Assembly: GCF_047121295.1 (NCBI RefSeq)
Contig: NZ_CP139447.1
Span: 248,001 to 312,000, forward strand
DNA: 64,000 nucleotides
Source: Longispora sp047121295
GTDB lineage: Bacteria; Actinomycetota; Actinomycetes; Mycobacteriales; Micromonosporaceae
Direction: 5' to 3'
Part shown: in pieces, positions 42,180 through 50,596 of the stretch
Layout of the letters: each line of letters starts with the position of its first letter
Numbering within the stretch: the first letter of the stretch is position 1
Notes under the pieces: generated by a model
The model's input: only the letters and a program-made list of their open reading frames with translations
The model's database searches: none
Told to the model about the DNA's origin: nothing
Program-made: the position numbers and the translations under genes

Positions 42180-43742
42180 ATGCGCACGCTCAGAATCGCC
42201 GCCACCGTGGGCACGGCGCTGCTGGTCGCCATTGCGCCGACGGTCAGCCCGGCCGCCGCCAGCCCACCCTCCGGCCTGGCCGGCGACGCCCCGCTGGCCG
42301 GCTCGCCCGCCGAGGCCCCACTGGCCAGCCCGCTCAGTTGGCACACCTGCAGCACCGGCCCCACCGACGAAGACGGCGCGGCCCTCGACGCCGCCGGGGC
42401 CCGGTGTGCCGAGCTCACCGTGTCGCTGGACTACTCCCGGCCGCGCGGCCGGACCATCACCATCGCGCTGTCCCGGCTGGCCGCCACCGACCCGACGCAC
42501 CGGCGCGGCGCCATGCTGCTCAACCCGGGCGGGCCGGGCGACCCGGCGCTGAGCCTGGGGGTCGAGCTGGCTCAGGCGGCACCGGCGCTGGCCGCCCGGT
42601 ACGACATGATCGGGATGGACCCGAGGTTTGTCGGGCGTAGTTCGCCGGTGGCGTGTCGGTGGGACACCGGGCTGTCGATGCGCGCGGCCGGCCCGAACCG
42701 GCAGACCTTCGCCGAGAGCGTGGCCCGGGCCCGCGAGCTGGCCGCCGGGTGCGTCCAGGGGAACGAGGACGTGTTGCCGTACGCGTCCACCCGGAACACC
42801 GCGCGCGACATGGACCAGGTCCGCGCCGCGCTCGGCGAGGCCAAGCTGTCGTATCTCGGCTGGTCGGCGGGTAGTTACCTGGGCGCTGTGTACACCCAGC
42901 TGTTCCCGGGCCGGGTCGACCGGTTCGTGCTGGACAGCGCCGTGGATCCCGAGGGCTACGGGCCGGGCGTGACCCGGGCGATGGGCGCGGCGACCGAGGC
43001 GGCGCTGCGCAACTGGGCCGGCTGGGCCGCCGGCCGCGACGCGACCTATCACCTGGGGGCGACCCGGGAGGCGGTGCTGTCCACCGTTGACCGGGTGGCC
43101 CGGGCGGCCGAGGCGCGCCCGCTGCGGGTGGGGGAGTTCACCGTCGACAGCCATCTGCTGCCGGAGTTGTTGTTCCTGCCGATCCGGTTCGACACCGAGG
43201 CGGACTATTCCGGGATCGCGGTGGATGTCCGGGTACTCGCCGACGCCGCCGACGGCCGCCCGGTCACCCCGACCCCGGGCCTGCTGGCCAGCCTGACCAT
43301 GGCCGGCACGCCCGGTAGCGGGGACGGCACGTTCCTGCTCTGCGCGGACCGGGCAGCACCCCGTGACCCGGAGGTCTACTACCGCGATATCCAGGCGCAC
43401 CGGGCGAGCGAGCCGTTGTTCGGGCCGCTGACCCGCAACATCACGCCGTGCGCGTTCTGGCCGACCGCCCCGGTCGAGGCCCCCACCCGGATCCGCAACA
43501 CGGTGCCGGCGCTGATCGTCGGGGCGAGTGGCGATCCGCGTACCCCTTATCCGGGGCAGTTGGCGATGCACCGCGGGCTGGCCGGTTCGCGGATGGTGAC
43601 TCTGGACAACGCGTACCGGCACCTGGTCTACGGGGTGGAGGACAACCCGTGTGTCGACGGAGCCGTCAACCGGTACCTCCTCGAGGGTGTTCTGCCCGCC
43701 GCAGACCTGACCTGCCCCCGGGTCAGCGCCGCAGGTAGCTGA
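42180..43742 (+). CDS. Secreted alpha/beta hydrolase (tripeptidyl aminopeptidase-like, S33)
   Basis: This 520-residue protein has a signal peptide (hydrophobic stretch to SPAAASP) and an alpha/beta-hydrolase domain. GAMLLNPGGPGDPAL is the oxyanion-type motif, LGWSAGSYLGAVY is the nucleophile elbow GxSxG, and YRHLVYGVEDNPC near the C-terminus supplies the histidine and a disulphide cysteine. The layout matches actinomycete secreted tripeptidyl aminopeptidases that trim peptides from protein N-termini. A sequence-level feature: its end overlaps the convergent response regulator gene by 20 bases. Start ATG 42180. Confidence 0.87.
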   Translation: MRTLRIAATVGTALLVAIAPTVSPAAASPPSGLAGDAPLAGSPAEAPLASPLSWHTCSTGPTDEDGAALDAAGARCAELTVSLDYSRPRGRTITIALSRLAATDPTHRRGAMLLNPGGPGDPALSLGVELAQAAPALAARYDMIGMDPRFVGRSSPVACRWDTGLSMRAAGPNRQTFAESVARARELAAGCVQGNEDVLPYASTRNTARDMDQVRAALGEAKLSYLGWSAGSYLGAVYTQLFPGRVDRFVLDSAVDPEGYGPGVTRAMGAATEAALRNWAGWAAGRDATYHLGATREAVLSTVDRVARAAEARPLRVGEFTVDSHLLPELLFLPIRFDTEADYSGIAVDVRVLADAADGRPVTPTPGLLASLTMAGTPGSGDGTFLLCADRAAPRDPEVYYRDIQAHRASEPLFGPLTRNITPCAFWPTAPVEAPTRIRNTVPALIVGASGDPRTPYPGQLAMHRGLAGSRMVTLDNAYRHLVYGVEDNPCVDGAVNRYLLEGVLPAADLTCPRVSAAGS

Positions 43743-44376
43743 GCACGGCCAGCACCCGGCGGTGACCCTCCTCGCCGCCGGTCAGGCCCAGCTTGGCGAA
43801 GATGTTGCCGATGTGCTTGGCCACCGCGGCGTCGCCGACCAGCAGTTCGCGGGCGATCGACGCGTTGGCCCGGCCCTCGGCCATCAGGGTCAGCACCTCC
43901 AGCTCCCGGGGAGTCAGCGTGTCGAGCGGGCTGGCGACCCGCTGTCGGGACAGCAGTTGCCGGACCACGTCCGGGTCGATCACCGTCCCGCCGGCGGCGA
44001 CCCGGACCACGGCGTCGGCGAACTCGGACACCTCGCCGATCCGGTCCTTGAGCAGGTAGCCGACACCGCCCCGGCTGGCCGGCCCGAGCAGTTCCGCCGC
44101 GTACGCCGTCGCGGCGTACTGGGACAGCACCAGCACCGCCAGCCCGGGCCGGGCGTCGCGCAGGGCCACCGCCGCGCGCAGGCCCTCGTCGGTGTGCCCC
44201 GGCGGCATCCGCACATCTGTCAGTACCAGATCGGGTTGGTGTTCTTCGACGGCGGCCAGCAGCGCGTCGGCGTCCCCGACAGCCGCGCACACCGTGTGCC
44301 CGAACGATTCCAGCAGCCCGACCAGCCCGGCCCGCATCAGCACCGAGTCCTCGGCGAGCACTATCCGCAGTGGCAC
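43723..44376 (-). CDS. NarL/LuxR-family response regulator (second system)
   Basis: This 217-residue regulator has a receiver domain (VLAEDSVLMRAGLV, phospho-acceptor Asp in DLVLTDVRMPPGHTDEG, LLKDRIGEV) and a LuxR DNA-binding domain (LTPRELEVLTLMAEGRANAS, VAKHIGNIFAKLGL). It overlaps the upstream kinase gene by 16 bases, so they are coupled. Its end overlaps the secreted hydrolase gene on the other strand. Targets are unknown; the PPGHTDEG extension in the beta-3 loop is typical of one actinomycete subfamily. Confidence 0.92.
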   Translation of the reverse strand: MPLRIVLAEDSVLMRAGLVGLLESFGHTVCAAVGDADALLAAVEEHQPDLVLTDVRMPPGHTDEGLRAAVALRDARPGLAVLVLSQYAATAYAAELLGPASRGGVGYLLKDRIGEVSEFADAVVRVAAGGTVIDPDVVRQLLSRQRVASPLDTLTPRELEVLTLMAEGRANASIARELLVGDAAVAKHIGNIFAKLGLTGGEEGHRRVLAVLSYLRR

Positions 44377-45575
44377 GGCAGCTCCACCCGCACAGTGGTC
44401 GGCCCGCCGACCGGGCTGACCACGACCAGCCTGCCGTCGAGCACTGCGGCCCGGTCCGCCAGGCCCTGCAGCCCGGTGCCGGCGGACACGTCGGCTCCGC
44501 CCACCCCGTCGTCGACAACGGTGAGCACCAGCCGCCCGGCCCGGTGTTCCCCTCTGACGGTGATCCGCTCCGCAGCCGCGTGCCGGACCGCGTTGCTGAC
44601 CGCCTCGGAGACGACGAAGTAGGCGGTGGACTCCACGGCCGACGGCGGGCGGGCGGGCAGCCGGATGTCGAGCTCCATCGGGACCGCGCAGCGCTCGGCC
44701 AGCTCCTCCACGGCGGCCGCGAGCCCGTGATCGGTGAGGAGCTGCGGGTGGATGCCCCGGACGATCTCCCGGATCCCGGCCTGCGCACGCCGGGCCTGCC
44801 GGTGGGCCTCGGCGACCAGCTCGCCGGCCCGGCCGGCCGCGGGGCCGAGTTCATGCGCCGCCAGGCCCAGGCTGATGCTGAGCAGCGCCAACTGCTGCTG
44901 GGCCCCGTCGTGCAGGTCCCGCTCGATCCGCCGCCGCTCGGCCTCGAACGCGGCCACCAGCCGGTCCCGGGACCGGGTCAGGTCGCGCACCTGCTCGACC
45001 TCGGTCGGCGCCAACAGCCAACGGGCGAACTCGGCCTGCGCGCCGGCGAGCACGCACAGCCCGTAGCCGACCAGCACCGTGAGGGGCAGGACGGCACCGA
45101 GGCTGAACAGCACCGCCTCGCCGAACGTGTCGATCAGGTGCTCGCCGAGCCGGATGTGCGCGTCGTTCCCGATCACCACGAACAGGGGCAGGGTCAGCAG
45201 CACCAGGCACACCGCGAGCACGCCCAGCCCGATCAGGTCCACCACCGCCAGCACGGTCAGCAGGCACACCGCGTACCCCAGCTCCCGCCAGGTCGCGCCC
45301 TCCCGCAGCCGGGTCCGCAGCCAGGCGCGCGGGCCGGGCCCGGGCGGGCCGTGCGGGTCGGCCACCCCGGCCGGGTGCATCAGCCGCAGCCGCCACCGCT
45401 CCCACCGCCCCACCGGCACGCCGACCAGCACGAACGTGGGCACGACGAAGACCCAGCCGGCCACCGCGACGAGCGGTGTACTCACCAGGTAGGCCATGCA
45501 CCGCCACGGCCAGCCCGAGCGCAGGAACCGCACCGGACGGGCCATGGTCGGCCACAGCGAGGCTTTGCGCGACAT
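44361..45575 (-). CDS. Sensor histidine kinase with multi-pass membrane domain
   Basis: This kinase (404 residues from ATG 45575) starts with about four membrane helices in two pairs (YLVSTPLVAVAGWVFVVPTF; ELGYAVCLLTVLAVVDLIGL; a further pair near 160-200). These are followed by HisKA_3 with H box RRIERDLHDGAQQQLALLS and the catalytic domain (VVSEAVSNAVRHAAAERITV, GGADVSAGTGLQGLADR). It has no separate sensor fold, so detection is probably within the membrane. ATG 45545 is also possible. It is paired with the response regulator whose gene overlaps its end. Confidence 0.9.
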   Translation of the reverse strand: MSRKASLWPTMARPVRFLRSGWPWRCMAYLVSTPLVAVAGWVFVVPTFVLVGVPVGRWERWRLRLMHPAGVADPHGPPGPGPRAWLRTRLREGATWRELGYAVCLLTVLAVVDLIGLGVLAVCLVLLTLPLFVVIGNDAHIRLGEHLIDTFGEAVLFSLGAVLPLTVLVGYGLCVLAGAQAEFARWLLAPTEVEQVRDLTRSRDRLVAAFEAERRRIERDLHDGAQQQLALLSISLGLAAHELGPAAGRAGELVAEAHRQARRAQAGIREIVRGIHPQLLTDHGLAAAVEELAERCAVPMELDIRLPARPPSAVESTAYFVVSEAVSNAVRHAAAERITVRGEHRAGRLVLTVVDDGVGGADVSAGTGLQGLADRAAVLDGRLVVVSPVGGPTTVRVELPCHCG

Positions 45576-45719
45576 ACCGACGACGCTACTAGTCGGCTCG
45601 CCCCTGGTAACGGTTGCTGGATCCACCGGGAGGGTAGACCTGGCACTACTCGGCCTGGGAGCTGTCCCCCGCTGAGCGTTGGCGTCCGGCTCACCGTCCT
45701 CCCTGGCATCCGGGCGGCA

Positions 45720-46169
45720 TCAGCCCGTCGCGTCGTCGCCGGGCACGGCCGTCCAGGTGATCGCCCGGGCCGCGAAGTACAGGTGCGAGGCTTTGCCCAT
45801 CTCCTCCGGGGTGCGCAGATCCTCCGGGGTGGTGGTGTCGAAGTCCAGGTGCAGCAGCCCGGTGCCGTCCTTGGCCAGGTGCGGGCTGTCGTAGAGCACC
45901 CAGGAGAAGGTGTTGATGTCGACGATCCGGTAGTTCCGCACATGTCGGAACTCCAGACGCAGGGTGACCCATTCCAACTCCGACTTCGTGCGCACGTCGA
46001 TCACCACCGACCCGCTCCGCTCGGAGCCCTTGCCGTAGGACGACCGCTGTATGACCTCTCGGACGCAGGCGTCGCCGAACTCGTATCGCGAGGTCAGATC
46101 GTCGACGCTGTCCGGCGTCAGAGTGTGCCACCGCGCATCGGTGTCCTGGTCGGTGGCATCGTTCGACAT
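45720..46169 (-). CDS. Hypothetical protein, 149 aa
   Basis: I do not recognise the family. From ATG 46169 the protein is soluble, 149 residues, with beta-rich pattern (SVVIDVRTKSELEWVTLRLE, RIVDINTFSWVLYDSPHL) and an acidic start (SNDATDQDTDARW). The length, strand and lack of signal peptide suggest a cytoplasmic or phage-tail-like small beta protein, but nothing decisive is seen. It lies 48 bases downstream of the VOC-family gene on the same strand and may be co-transcribed with it. Confidence 0.55.
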   Translation of the reverse strand: MSNDATDQDTDARWHTLTPDSVDDLTSRYEFGDACVREVIQRSSYGKGSERSGSVVIDVRTKSELEWVTLRLEFRHVRNYRIVDINTFSWVLYDSPHLAKDGTGLLHLDFDTTTPEDLRTPEEMGKASHLYFAARAITWTAVPGDDATG

Positions 46170-46216
46170 GTCGGTCAAGGTACCGAAACGAGACGCGACG
46201 CCTGGAGGCACGGGGG

Positions 46217-46660
46217 CTACGCCACGCAGAACTCGTTGCCCTCCGGATCGGCCATCACGGTCCAGCCGTGCCCGCCCTGCTCGCCGTGCCCGGTCACCGT
46301 CCCGCCCAGCTCCACCAGCCGGGCGACCGCCGCCGCCTGGTCCGGCACGTGCAGGTCCAGGTGGAGCCGGTTCTTCGCGGTCTTCGGCTCCGGGACGGCC
46401 TGGAACAGCACCCGGCCGCCGTGGCCCACGGCCGGCGCGGCGACCGCCGGGTCGCGGATCGCCGCTGCCGCGCGGAAGGCCTGCCTGCCGTCGACCTCGA
46501 CCACCTCGTCGGGGCCGATCGCGCCGACGGAGAGCAGTTGGCCGATCAGGGCCGAGTGGTCTTCGATGTCGTAGCCGAGCGCGGCGGCCCAGAACGCCGC
46601 GAGCAGGTGCGGGTCGGCGCAGTCGACGCAGATCTTGAACGAGGTTGTGGTCGTCTCCAT
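46217..46660 (-). CDS. VOC (glyoxalase/bleomycin-resistance-like) family protein
   Basis: This 147-residue protein has two beta-alpha-beta-beta-beta units of the vicinal oxygen chelate fold: ICVDCADPHLLAAFWAAALG at the start, RLHLDLHVPDQAAAVARLVE and WTVMADPEGNEFCV at the end. The family includes glyoxalase I, dioxygenases and antibiotic-binding proteins. This one matches the uncharacterised actinomycete type with an N-terminal DPHLLAAFW signature. Start ATG 46660; ATG 46669 is in frame nine bases upstream. Confidence 0.82.
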   Translation of the reverse strand: METTTTSFKICVDCADPHLLAAFWAAALGYDIEDHSALIGQLLSVGAIGPDEVVEVDGRQAFRAAAAIRDPAVAAPAVGHGGRVLFQAVPEPKTAKNRLHLDLHVPDQAAAVARLVELGGTVTGHGEQGGHGWTVMADPEGNEFCVA

Positions 46661-46860
46661 GACCCCCATCCTGCCCGCCAGGTGCGACACTTCGGCGTCG
46701 AATGAGCGGCGGCCCCGCCGGCGGAAGGCCCGAAAGCACGGCCCGACCGGCGGCTTCGCTGGGCCGGCTGTCGCCATCCCGGATCGCCACCGACGCCGCC
46801 CGCGCGGGCCATTCGCGAAGTTCCATAGTCGACCCGACGGCGGACGAGCCGAACGGGCCG

Positions 46861-46889
46861 GGTGCGCCCCGGGGAGTCCGGGGCGCACC
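46861..46889 (-). terminator. Terminator after GNAT gene
   Basis: GGTGCGCCCCGG pairs perfectly over 12 bp with CCGGGGCGCACC around a GGAGT loop, just downstream (minus strand) of the acetyltransferase stop. No long T run follows, as is common in GC-rich actinomycetes. Confidence 0.65.
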
Positions 46890-46896
46890 GTGGCCG

Positions 46897-47793
46897 TCAG
46901 CCCCGAGGCGCCGGCGGTTCGAACGTGACCCGCGCCCGGAGCTGCCGGAACCCGGTCCGCTCCAGCTCGGCCAGCACCCGCGCCCGGTGGGCGTCCACAT
47001 CCGCGACCACCTCGCGCGCTCCCCCGGCCGACAGCACCCGCACGGCCTCGGCCAGCAGTTCCCCCCGGACGGCCTCGTCCAGCACCCCGAGGTAGGCGAG
47101 GAGCGGATAGCAGGCCTGGCCGGCGGTACCGGCCAGGCCGACCGGTTCGCCGGCGTCCAGGGCGACCAGCCAGTCCCCGGCCGGGCCGGTCAGCCAGGCC
47201 AGCGGGTCCCGCGCGAGGTCGACGCCACGCACCGCGAGGGCCATCTCCGCGCCGGTCAGCACGTCGGGGGTGGCGATCCGGGCGACCAGCGCGTTGATCT
47301 CGGCGGCGTCCGCGGCCGGGCGGAAGGTGTAGCGGCCGGAGGGGGCCGGCAGCGGCGTACCCGTCCAGGAGGTTCTGATTCTTTCGCCCCGCTCGACCAG
47401 GCCGGCGAGTCGGGCCGCCGCCATCGGGGCCGTGGCCACGGCCAGCACCTCGGGCCGGCGGCGCCAGTGTGCGGGCAGCGCGGCGTAGTAGACCAGGGGG
47501 CCGCCGAGGGCGTCGTGCGCGGCGCGGAGCAGTGCGGCACCCACGGCCGGATCGGCGTCCAGGTCGAATCTTTCCAGCCAGGGGGTACCCGCCGCACCCG
47601 GCGGCAGGCACCACGCCGCCCGGCCGACGACGCGACCGGCGCGGAGGGCGACCCAGGTGTGCTCGGGGCGGTAGCCGCCGCCGGCGATCCCGTCGGCGTA
47701 GCCGATCTGGCGGAGTTGGGGCAGCGGGTCGGGCATCGAGTCGAACAGGTCTTCTTCGCCGGCGACGAGCGGGCGGATGACAAGGTCGGTCAT
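46897..47793 (-). CDS. GNAT family N-acetyltransferase
   Basis: This 298-residue protein appears to carry two GNAT-like repeats. The N-terminal half begins LVIRPLVAGEEDLFDSMPDP and includes HTWVALRAGRVVGRAAWCL. The second half contains PAGDWLVALDAGEPVGLAGT and AVRVLSAGGAREVVADVDAH, followed by ELERTGFRQLRARVTF, the acetyl-CoA-binding side. Substrate is unknown. ATG 47793 is preceded by a GGAGG site with good spacing. A strong hairpin lies just beyond its stop. It probably acts alone. Confidence 0.8.
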   Translation of the reverse strand: MTDLVIRPLVAGEEDLFDSMPDPLPQLRQIGYADGIAGGGYRPEHTWVALRAGRVVGRAAWCLPPGAAGTPWLERFDLDADPAVGAALLRAAHDALGGPLVYYAALPAHWRRRPEVLAVATAPMAAARLAGLVERGERIRTSWTGTPLPAPSGRYTFRPAADAAEINALVARIATPDVLTGAEMALAVRGVDLARDPLAWLTGPAGDWLVALDAGEPVGLAGTAGQACYPLLAYLGVLDEAVRGELLAEAVRVLSAGGAREVVADVDAHRARVLAELERTGFRQLRARVTFEPPAPRG

Positions 47794-48009
47794 GGCGTAC
47801 CTCCGGGAAAGCGTGCGCCCCGGCTCAGACCCGCGCGGACGCCGGAGCGCGGTGGGGGCGCAGAACATCGGACATTGTTCTGACCTCCTTCCAGCTCGAC
47901 GGCGTGCCCGGAACCTATGCGACGCGGCCGGCTCTTCGCAACTCCGTTAGTTCTGGACTCGGCATATCCAGGATTTGTGACCCCGGCCACGAACCCTGGC
48001 GCCCCGTAA

Positions 48010-48032
48010 TCCTGGACATCTAATGTCTAGGA
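48010..48032. promoter_or_regulatory. Inverted repeat upstream of the cupin gene
   Basis: TCCTGGACAT - CTA - ATGTCTAGGA is an inverted repeat with nine of ten arm positions matching, centred 44 bases before the cupin ATG. Two related half-sites (TTCTGGACT near 47950, ATCCAGGAT near 47967) lie upstream. It looks like an operator for a dimeric repressor; the regulator is not in view. Confidence 0.5.
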
Positions 48033-48064
48033 ATACGCAAGAGCGAACACCCCAAGGAGCGGTC

Positions 48065-48535
48065 ATGACACTGGTACGCGGAACCCACGCCGAAGTCCTC
48101 GACAGCGACCCGGCGAGCGTGATCACCCTGCTGCTTGACCCCGAGCACACCGGCGGCGCGCTGACCAGCAACCGCACCCTGCTGAAGAACGGCACCGACG
48201 GCGCGCCCCCGCACCTGCACACCCACTCCGGGGAGCTGTTCTTCGTCCTCGACGGAGCCCTGGAGATGCTGGTCCGCGACGAGCTGCACGTCCTGCGCGA
48301 GGGTGACGCGCTGTTCGTCCCGCCGAACACGCCGCACGCCTTCGCGCCGGCCGAGGGCCAGGACGCCGACTTCCTGGTCGTGATCACGCCGGGCAAGCCG
48401 CGGTTCGACTACTACCGGCTGCTGGACAAGGTGCACCGGGGCGAGGCCACGTGGCAGGAGGTCGGCGAGACCCAGGACCTCTACGACAACCACTACGTCG
48501 ACAGCCCGGTGTGGACGAACCGCACGGGAGGCTAG
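48065..48535 (+). CDS. Cupin domain protein
   Basis: This 156-residue cupin has both conserved motifs: PPHLHTHSGELFFVLDGALE (two histidines and a glutamate, metal site) and GDALFVPPNTPHAFAP (third histidine). A helical C-terminal tail (FDYYRLLDKVHRGEATWQEV) follows. The fold occurs in oxygenases, isomerases and sugar-binding regulators, so the function is open. ATG 48065 is supported by AAGGAG at spacing seven. An inverted repeat in its promoter suggests specific regulation. It converges on the next gene, with a hairpin between. Confidence 0.82.
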   Translation: MTLVRGTHAEVLDSDPASVITLLLDPEHTGGALTSNRTLLKNGTDGAPPHLHTHSGELFFVLDGALEMLVRDELHVLREGDALFVPPNTPHAFAPAEGQDADFLVVITPGKPRFDYYRLLDKVHRGEATWQEVGETQDLYDNHYVDSPVWTNRTGG

Positions 48536-48562
48536 GGGCCCGTCCCGGGCCGGACGGGCCCC
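48535..48562. terminator. Bidirectional terminator hairpin
   Basis: GGGGCCCGTCC pairs perfectly with GGACGGGCCCC around CGGGCC, between convergent genes; its first base is the last base of the cupin stop codon. Confidence 0.75.
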
Positions 48563-48567
48563 CGGGG

Positions 48568-49182
48568 TCAGGGCCAGGGCTGTCCGCCGTCCAGCAGCTC
48601 CCCGACCCGCTCCAGCGCCAGCTCCCGGGTGCACGCGACGCTGCGGTCGGGGGTCTCCTGGGAGTCGGAGACGAACCAACCGCCGCACTCGTCCACCGCG
48701 ACGGCCGCGCTGACGTCCCGGCCGCCCTCCGTCGAGTGCACCAGCACGGCGGAGGCGCCCTCGTCGGTCACGCACCGGTCGATGAACCGGGTCAGCGGGC
48801 CCATCACCGGCTCGGCCGGCGACATCAGTTCGACCGCGAACTGTCCGTACGCGCCGGGCAGCACGGCCACCCGCACCGACGGCCCGCCGAACAGCTGGAG
48901 GAGGACGGTCCGGTCGCCGATCCAGCCGACCGCCTCGGTGTGCCCGACGGCGGTGGCCAGCCCGAGGGTGAGCGTCGTGATCGGCTCGGTGGGCCGGACC
49001 CGCCCGTCGTCGAGGACGCACAGGCCGCGGGCGAGCAGGGACGCGACTCCGGCGGCGGCCACGACGTCCGACGCCGTTTCCGGGCGCAGTCGGAGCAGGT
49101 CGCGTACCGGGATTGTGGGGCCGGATCCACTTCTGAGCGTGAATTCGAATTCGGCGAAGGTGAGGACAAGTGCTTCCGGCAT
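48568..49182 (-). CDS. Putative ESX-associated (EspG-like) protein, 204 aa
   Basis: This 204-residue soluble protein starts at 49182 and follows a small helical protein by 17 bases. Its N-terminal beta pattern (EALVLTFAEFEFTL) and the middle (DVVAAAGVASLLARGLCVLD, then GRVRPTEPITTLTLGL) weakly resemble EspG-type chaperones of type VII secretion systems in actinomycetes, which bind small exported substrates. No WXG, T7SS ATPase or EccB gene is nearby, so the assignment is tentative. It could equally be an uncharacterised actinomycete family. Confidence 0.4.
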   Translation of the reverse strand: MPEALVLTFAEFEFTLRSGSGPTIPVRDLLRLRPETASDVVAAAGVASLLARGLCVLDDGRVRPTEPITTLTLGLATAVGHTEAVGWIGDRTVLLQLFGGPSVRVAVLPGAYGQFAVELMSPAEPVMGPLTRFIDRCVTDEGASAVLVHSTEGGRDVSAAVAVDECGGWFVSDSQETPDRSVACTRELALERVGELLDGGQPWP

Positions 49183-49199
49183 GGCGACACCGAACCCTT

Positions 49200-49448
49200 C
49201 TAGAGGTGGGCAAGACTGCGAAGGCCGTGTACGCCTCCGGAGAGCACTTCCCTTGCCGCCTGTGCGCCGTTCGTCAGTGGGGTGCGGGTGCCGACGGCGG
49301 TGTCCGCCACGACCGAGGCCGTGCGGCCGATCCTGTCGACGATGGCCGCATTGTCTTCTGCCGTGCCGATGCGGCCGTCGCCGGTGCCCGTCGGCTGTCG
49401 ACTGGCCCGGTACGCCACCTCGGGGTCGGCCCCGATCATCTGTCCCAT
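49200..49448 (-). CDS. Small helical protein, possible ESAT-6/WXG100-like, 82 aa
   Basis: From ATG 49448 this 82-residue protein has the size and mostly helical character of WXG100-type secreted proteins, with a MIGADPEVAYRAS start reminiscent of that group in Actinobacteria, but lacks a WxG turn. Its Asp/Ala-rich middle (EDNAAIVDRIGRTASVVADT) forms an amphipathic helix. It is immediately followed by the 204-residue gene, a pairing seen for secreted substrate plus chaperone. Function otherwise unknown; ATG 49439 is also possible. Confidence 0.4.
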   Translation of the reverse strand: MGQMIGADPEVAYRASRQPTGTGDGRIGTAEDNAAIVDRIGRTASVVADTAVGTRTPLTNGAQAAREVLSGGVHGLRSLAHL

Positions 49449-49867
49449 CAGCGTCTCCGCACCCGTGTGTGGCCGCGCTCCGCGGCGGGGAATTATCCGG
49501 CTCGTACTTCGCCCGAACAATTCCCGGAAAAAGTCAGAACAATAGGCCGTGCACAGTGGACTGTAAATGTTCGATGGTGAATGAGCAGGGGTCCGCAATC
49601 GGGTTCCGCGCGAATGTCGAGCACTCGGTAGTCGCGACGTGACCGACGTTAGCACCCCATTAATGTGTGCCATTCAGCCCTTCGGGCGACCTCATCGGAC
49701 ACACAGGTACTCGTGGGCACCGATCATCCACTACGGACAACAAAGACGCGGTCCAGGTTGACTCCTCCGGTGGCCGGAGGGTAATGAGCTGTCGGTCAGC
49801 TGGCGAATGCGCCCGGTGATAGGCTCAGCCGGGAAAACATGCGTCGACCAGGGTGGGAGAAAGTCGA
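49449..49867. other. Intergenic region between divergent genes
   Basis: No supported gene. It holds the promoters of the leftward small-protein pair and the rightward 66-residue protein. The composition is less GC-rich than the genes around it, and a short AT-rich stretch (CATTAATGTG near 49661) could be part of a promoter. Confidence 0.45.
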
Positions 49868-50068
49868 GTGGCCAGCAAGAACGCGCCCGTGTGTCCCCGC
49901 AACGGCGGCCACCGGATCCGGCTGCTCGGCCCGATCGAGCGGGTCAGGGCCCCGCAGCCCACCTACCGGGTGCGGTACGACTGCCCGGCGTGCAACGTGA
50001 AGAACGCCGTGACGTCCGCCGACCCCGACTGGGCCACGACGGCGCCCCGCCCGATCATCGACGTCTGA
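49868..50068 (+). CDS. Hypothetical small zinc-ribbon-like protein, 66 aa
   Basis: From GTG 49868, with GGTGGGAGA upstream, this 66-residue basic protein has two cysteine-containing elements: NAPVCPRNGGHRIRLLG and YDCPACNVKNAVTSADPDW. The CPAC pair plus the earlier Cys and a histidine suggest a metal-binding ribbon. I do not recognise a family. It precedes a convergent DUF3073 gene. Confidence 0.5.
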   Translation: MASKNAPVCPRNGGHRIRLLGPIERVRAPQPTYRVRYDCPACNVKNAVTSADPDWATTAPRPIIDV

Positions 50069-50145
50069 CCGCCGGGCGGCAAGACTCCGGGCAGCACGAA
50101 GAGACCCGGGCGGCGCGATGAACCCTTCGGGCAGGGTGAAGGAAG

Positions 50146-50163
50146 CCCGGGCCGGAGCCCGGG
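50146..50163. terminator. Hairpin between convergent small genes
   Basis: CCCGGGC pairs perfectly with GCCCGGG around a CGGA loop, between the 66-residue gene and the DUF3073 gene. It could terminate both. Confidence 0.45.
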
Positions 50164-50183
50164 ACAGGCGTCAGTCGATCAGA

Positions 50184-50369
50184 TCAGAGCCTGGAGAACT
50201 GCGGCGTCCACGGGTCGTCGTCCTCGTCGAGGTCGTCCCGCTGCCCCGGGGGCAGTGAGCCCACGCCGGAGAGCTCGCGTTGAAGCTGGTCGAAGTCCGT
50301 AGTGGGGGAGGAATACTTCAACTCCCGGGCTACCTTCGCCTGCTTTGCCTTTGCACGGCCGCGCCCCAT
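50184..50369 (-). CDS. DUF3073 domain protein
   Basis: This 61-residue protein starts MGRGRAKAKQAKVARELKYS, the signature of the DUF3073 family found across Actinobacteria, and ends with an acidic tail (DDLDEDDDPWTPQF). Its function is unknown; the very basic start and acidic end suggest nucleic-acid or ribosome association. ATG 50369 is the family start. Confidence 0.9.
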   Translation of the reverse strand: MGRGRAKAKQAKVARELKYSSPTTDFDQLQRELSGVGSLPPGQRDDLDEDDDPWTPQFSRL

Positions 50370-50596
50370 GGCCGCTCCCCTCGCACACAATCGGGGCGGC
50401 CCTCTACAGGCGGGCCCCGAAGACGTCAGGTATCACTCGTGCGGACCACAGTACAACGCCCCGGCCACGTGTAGAACTCACCCTGCCGGTCATTTGACCT
50501 GAGGCTTTTGCCGGGATTCTGGGCTAATGAGGAGTTCGGCCGGGCGATCCCACGAGGCGGTAGACTCCTCCCGCCCGCTGGAACAAAGGACAACGC

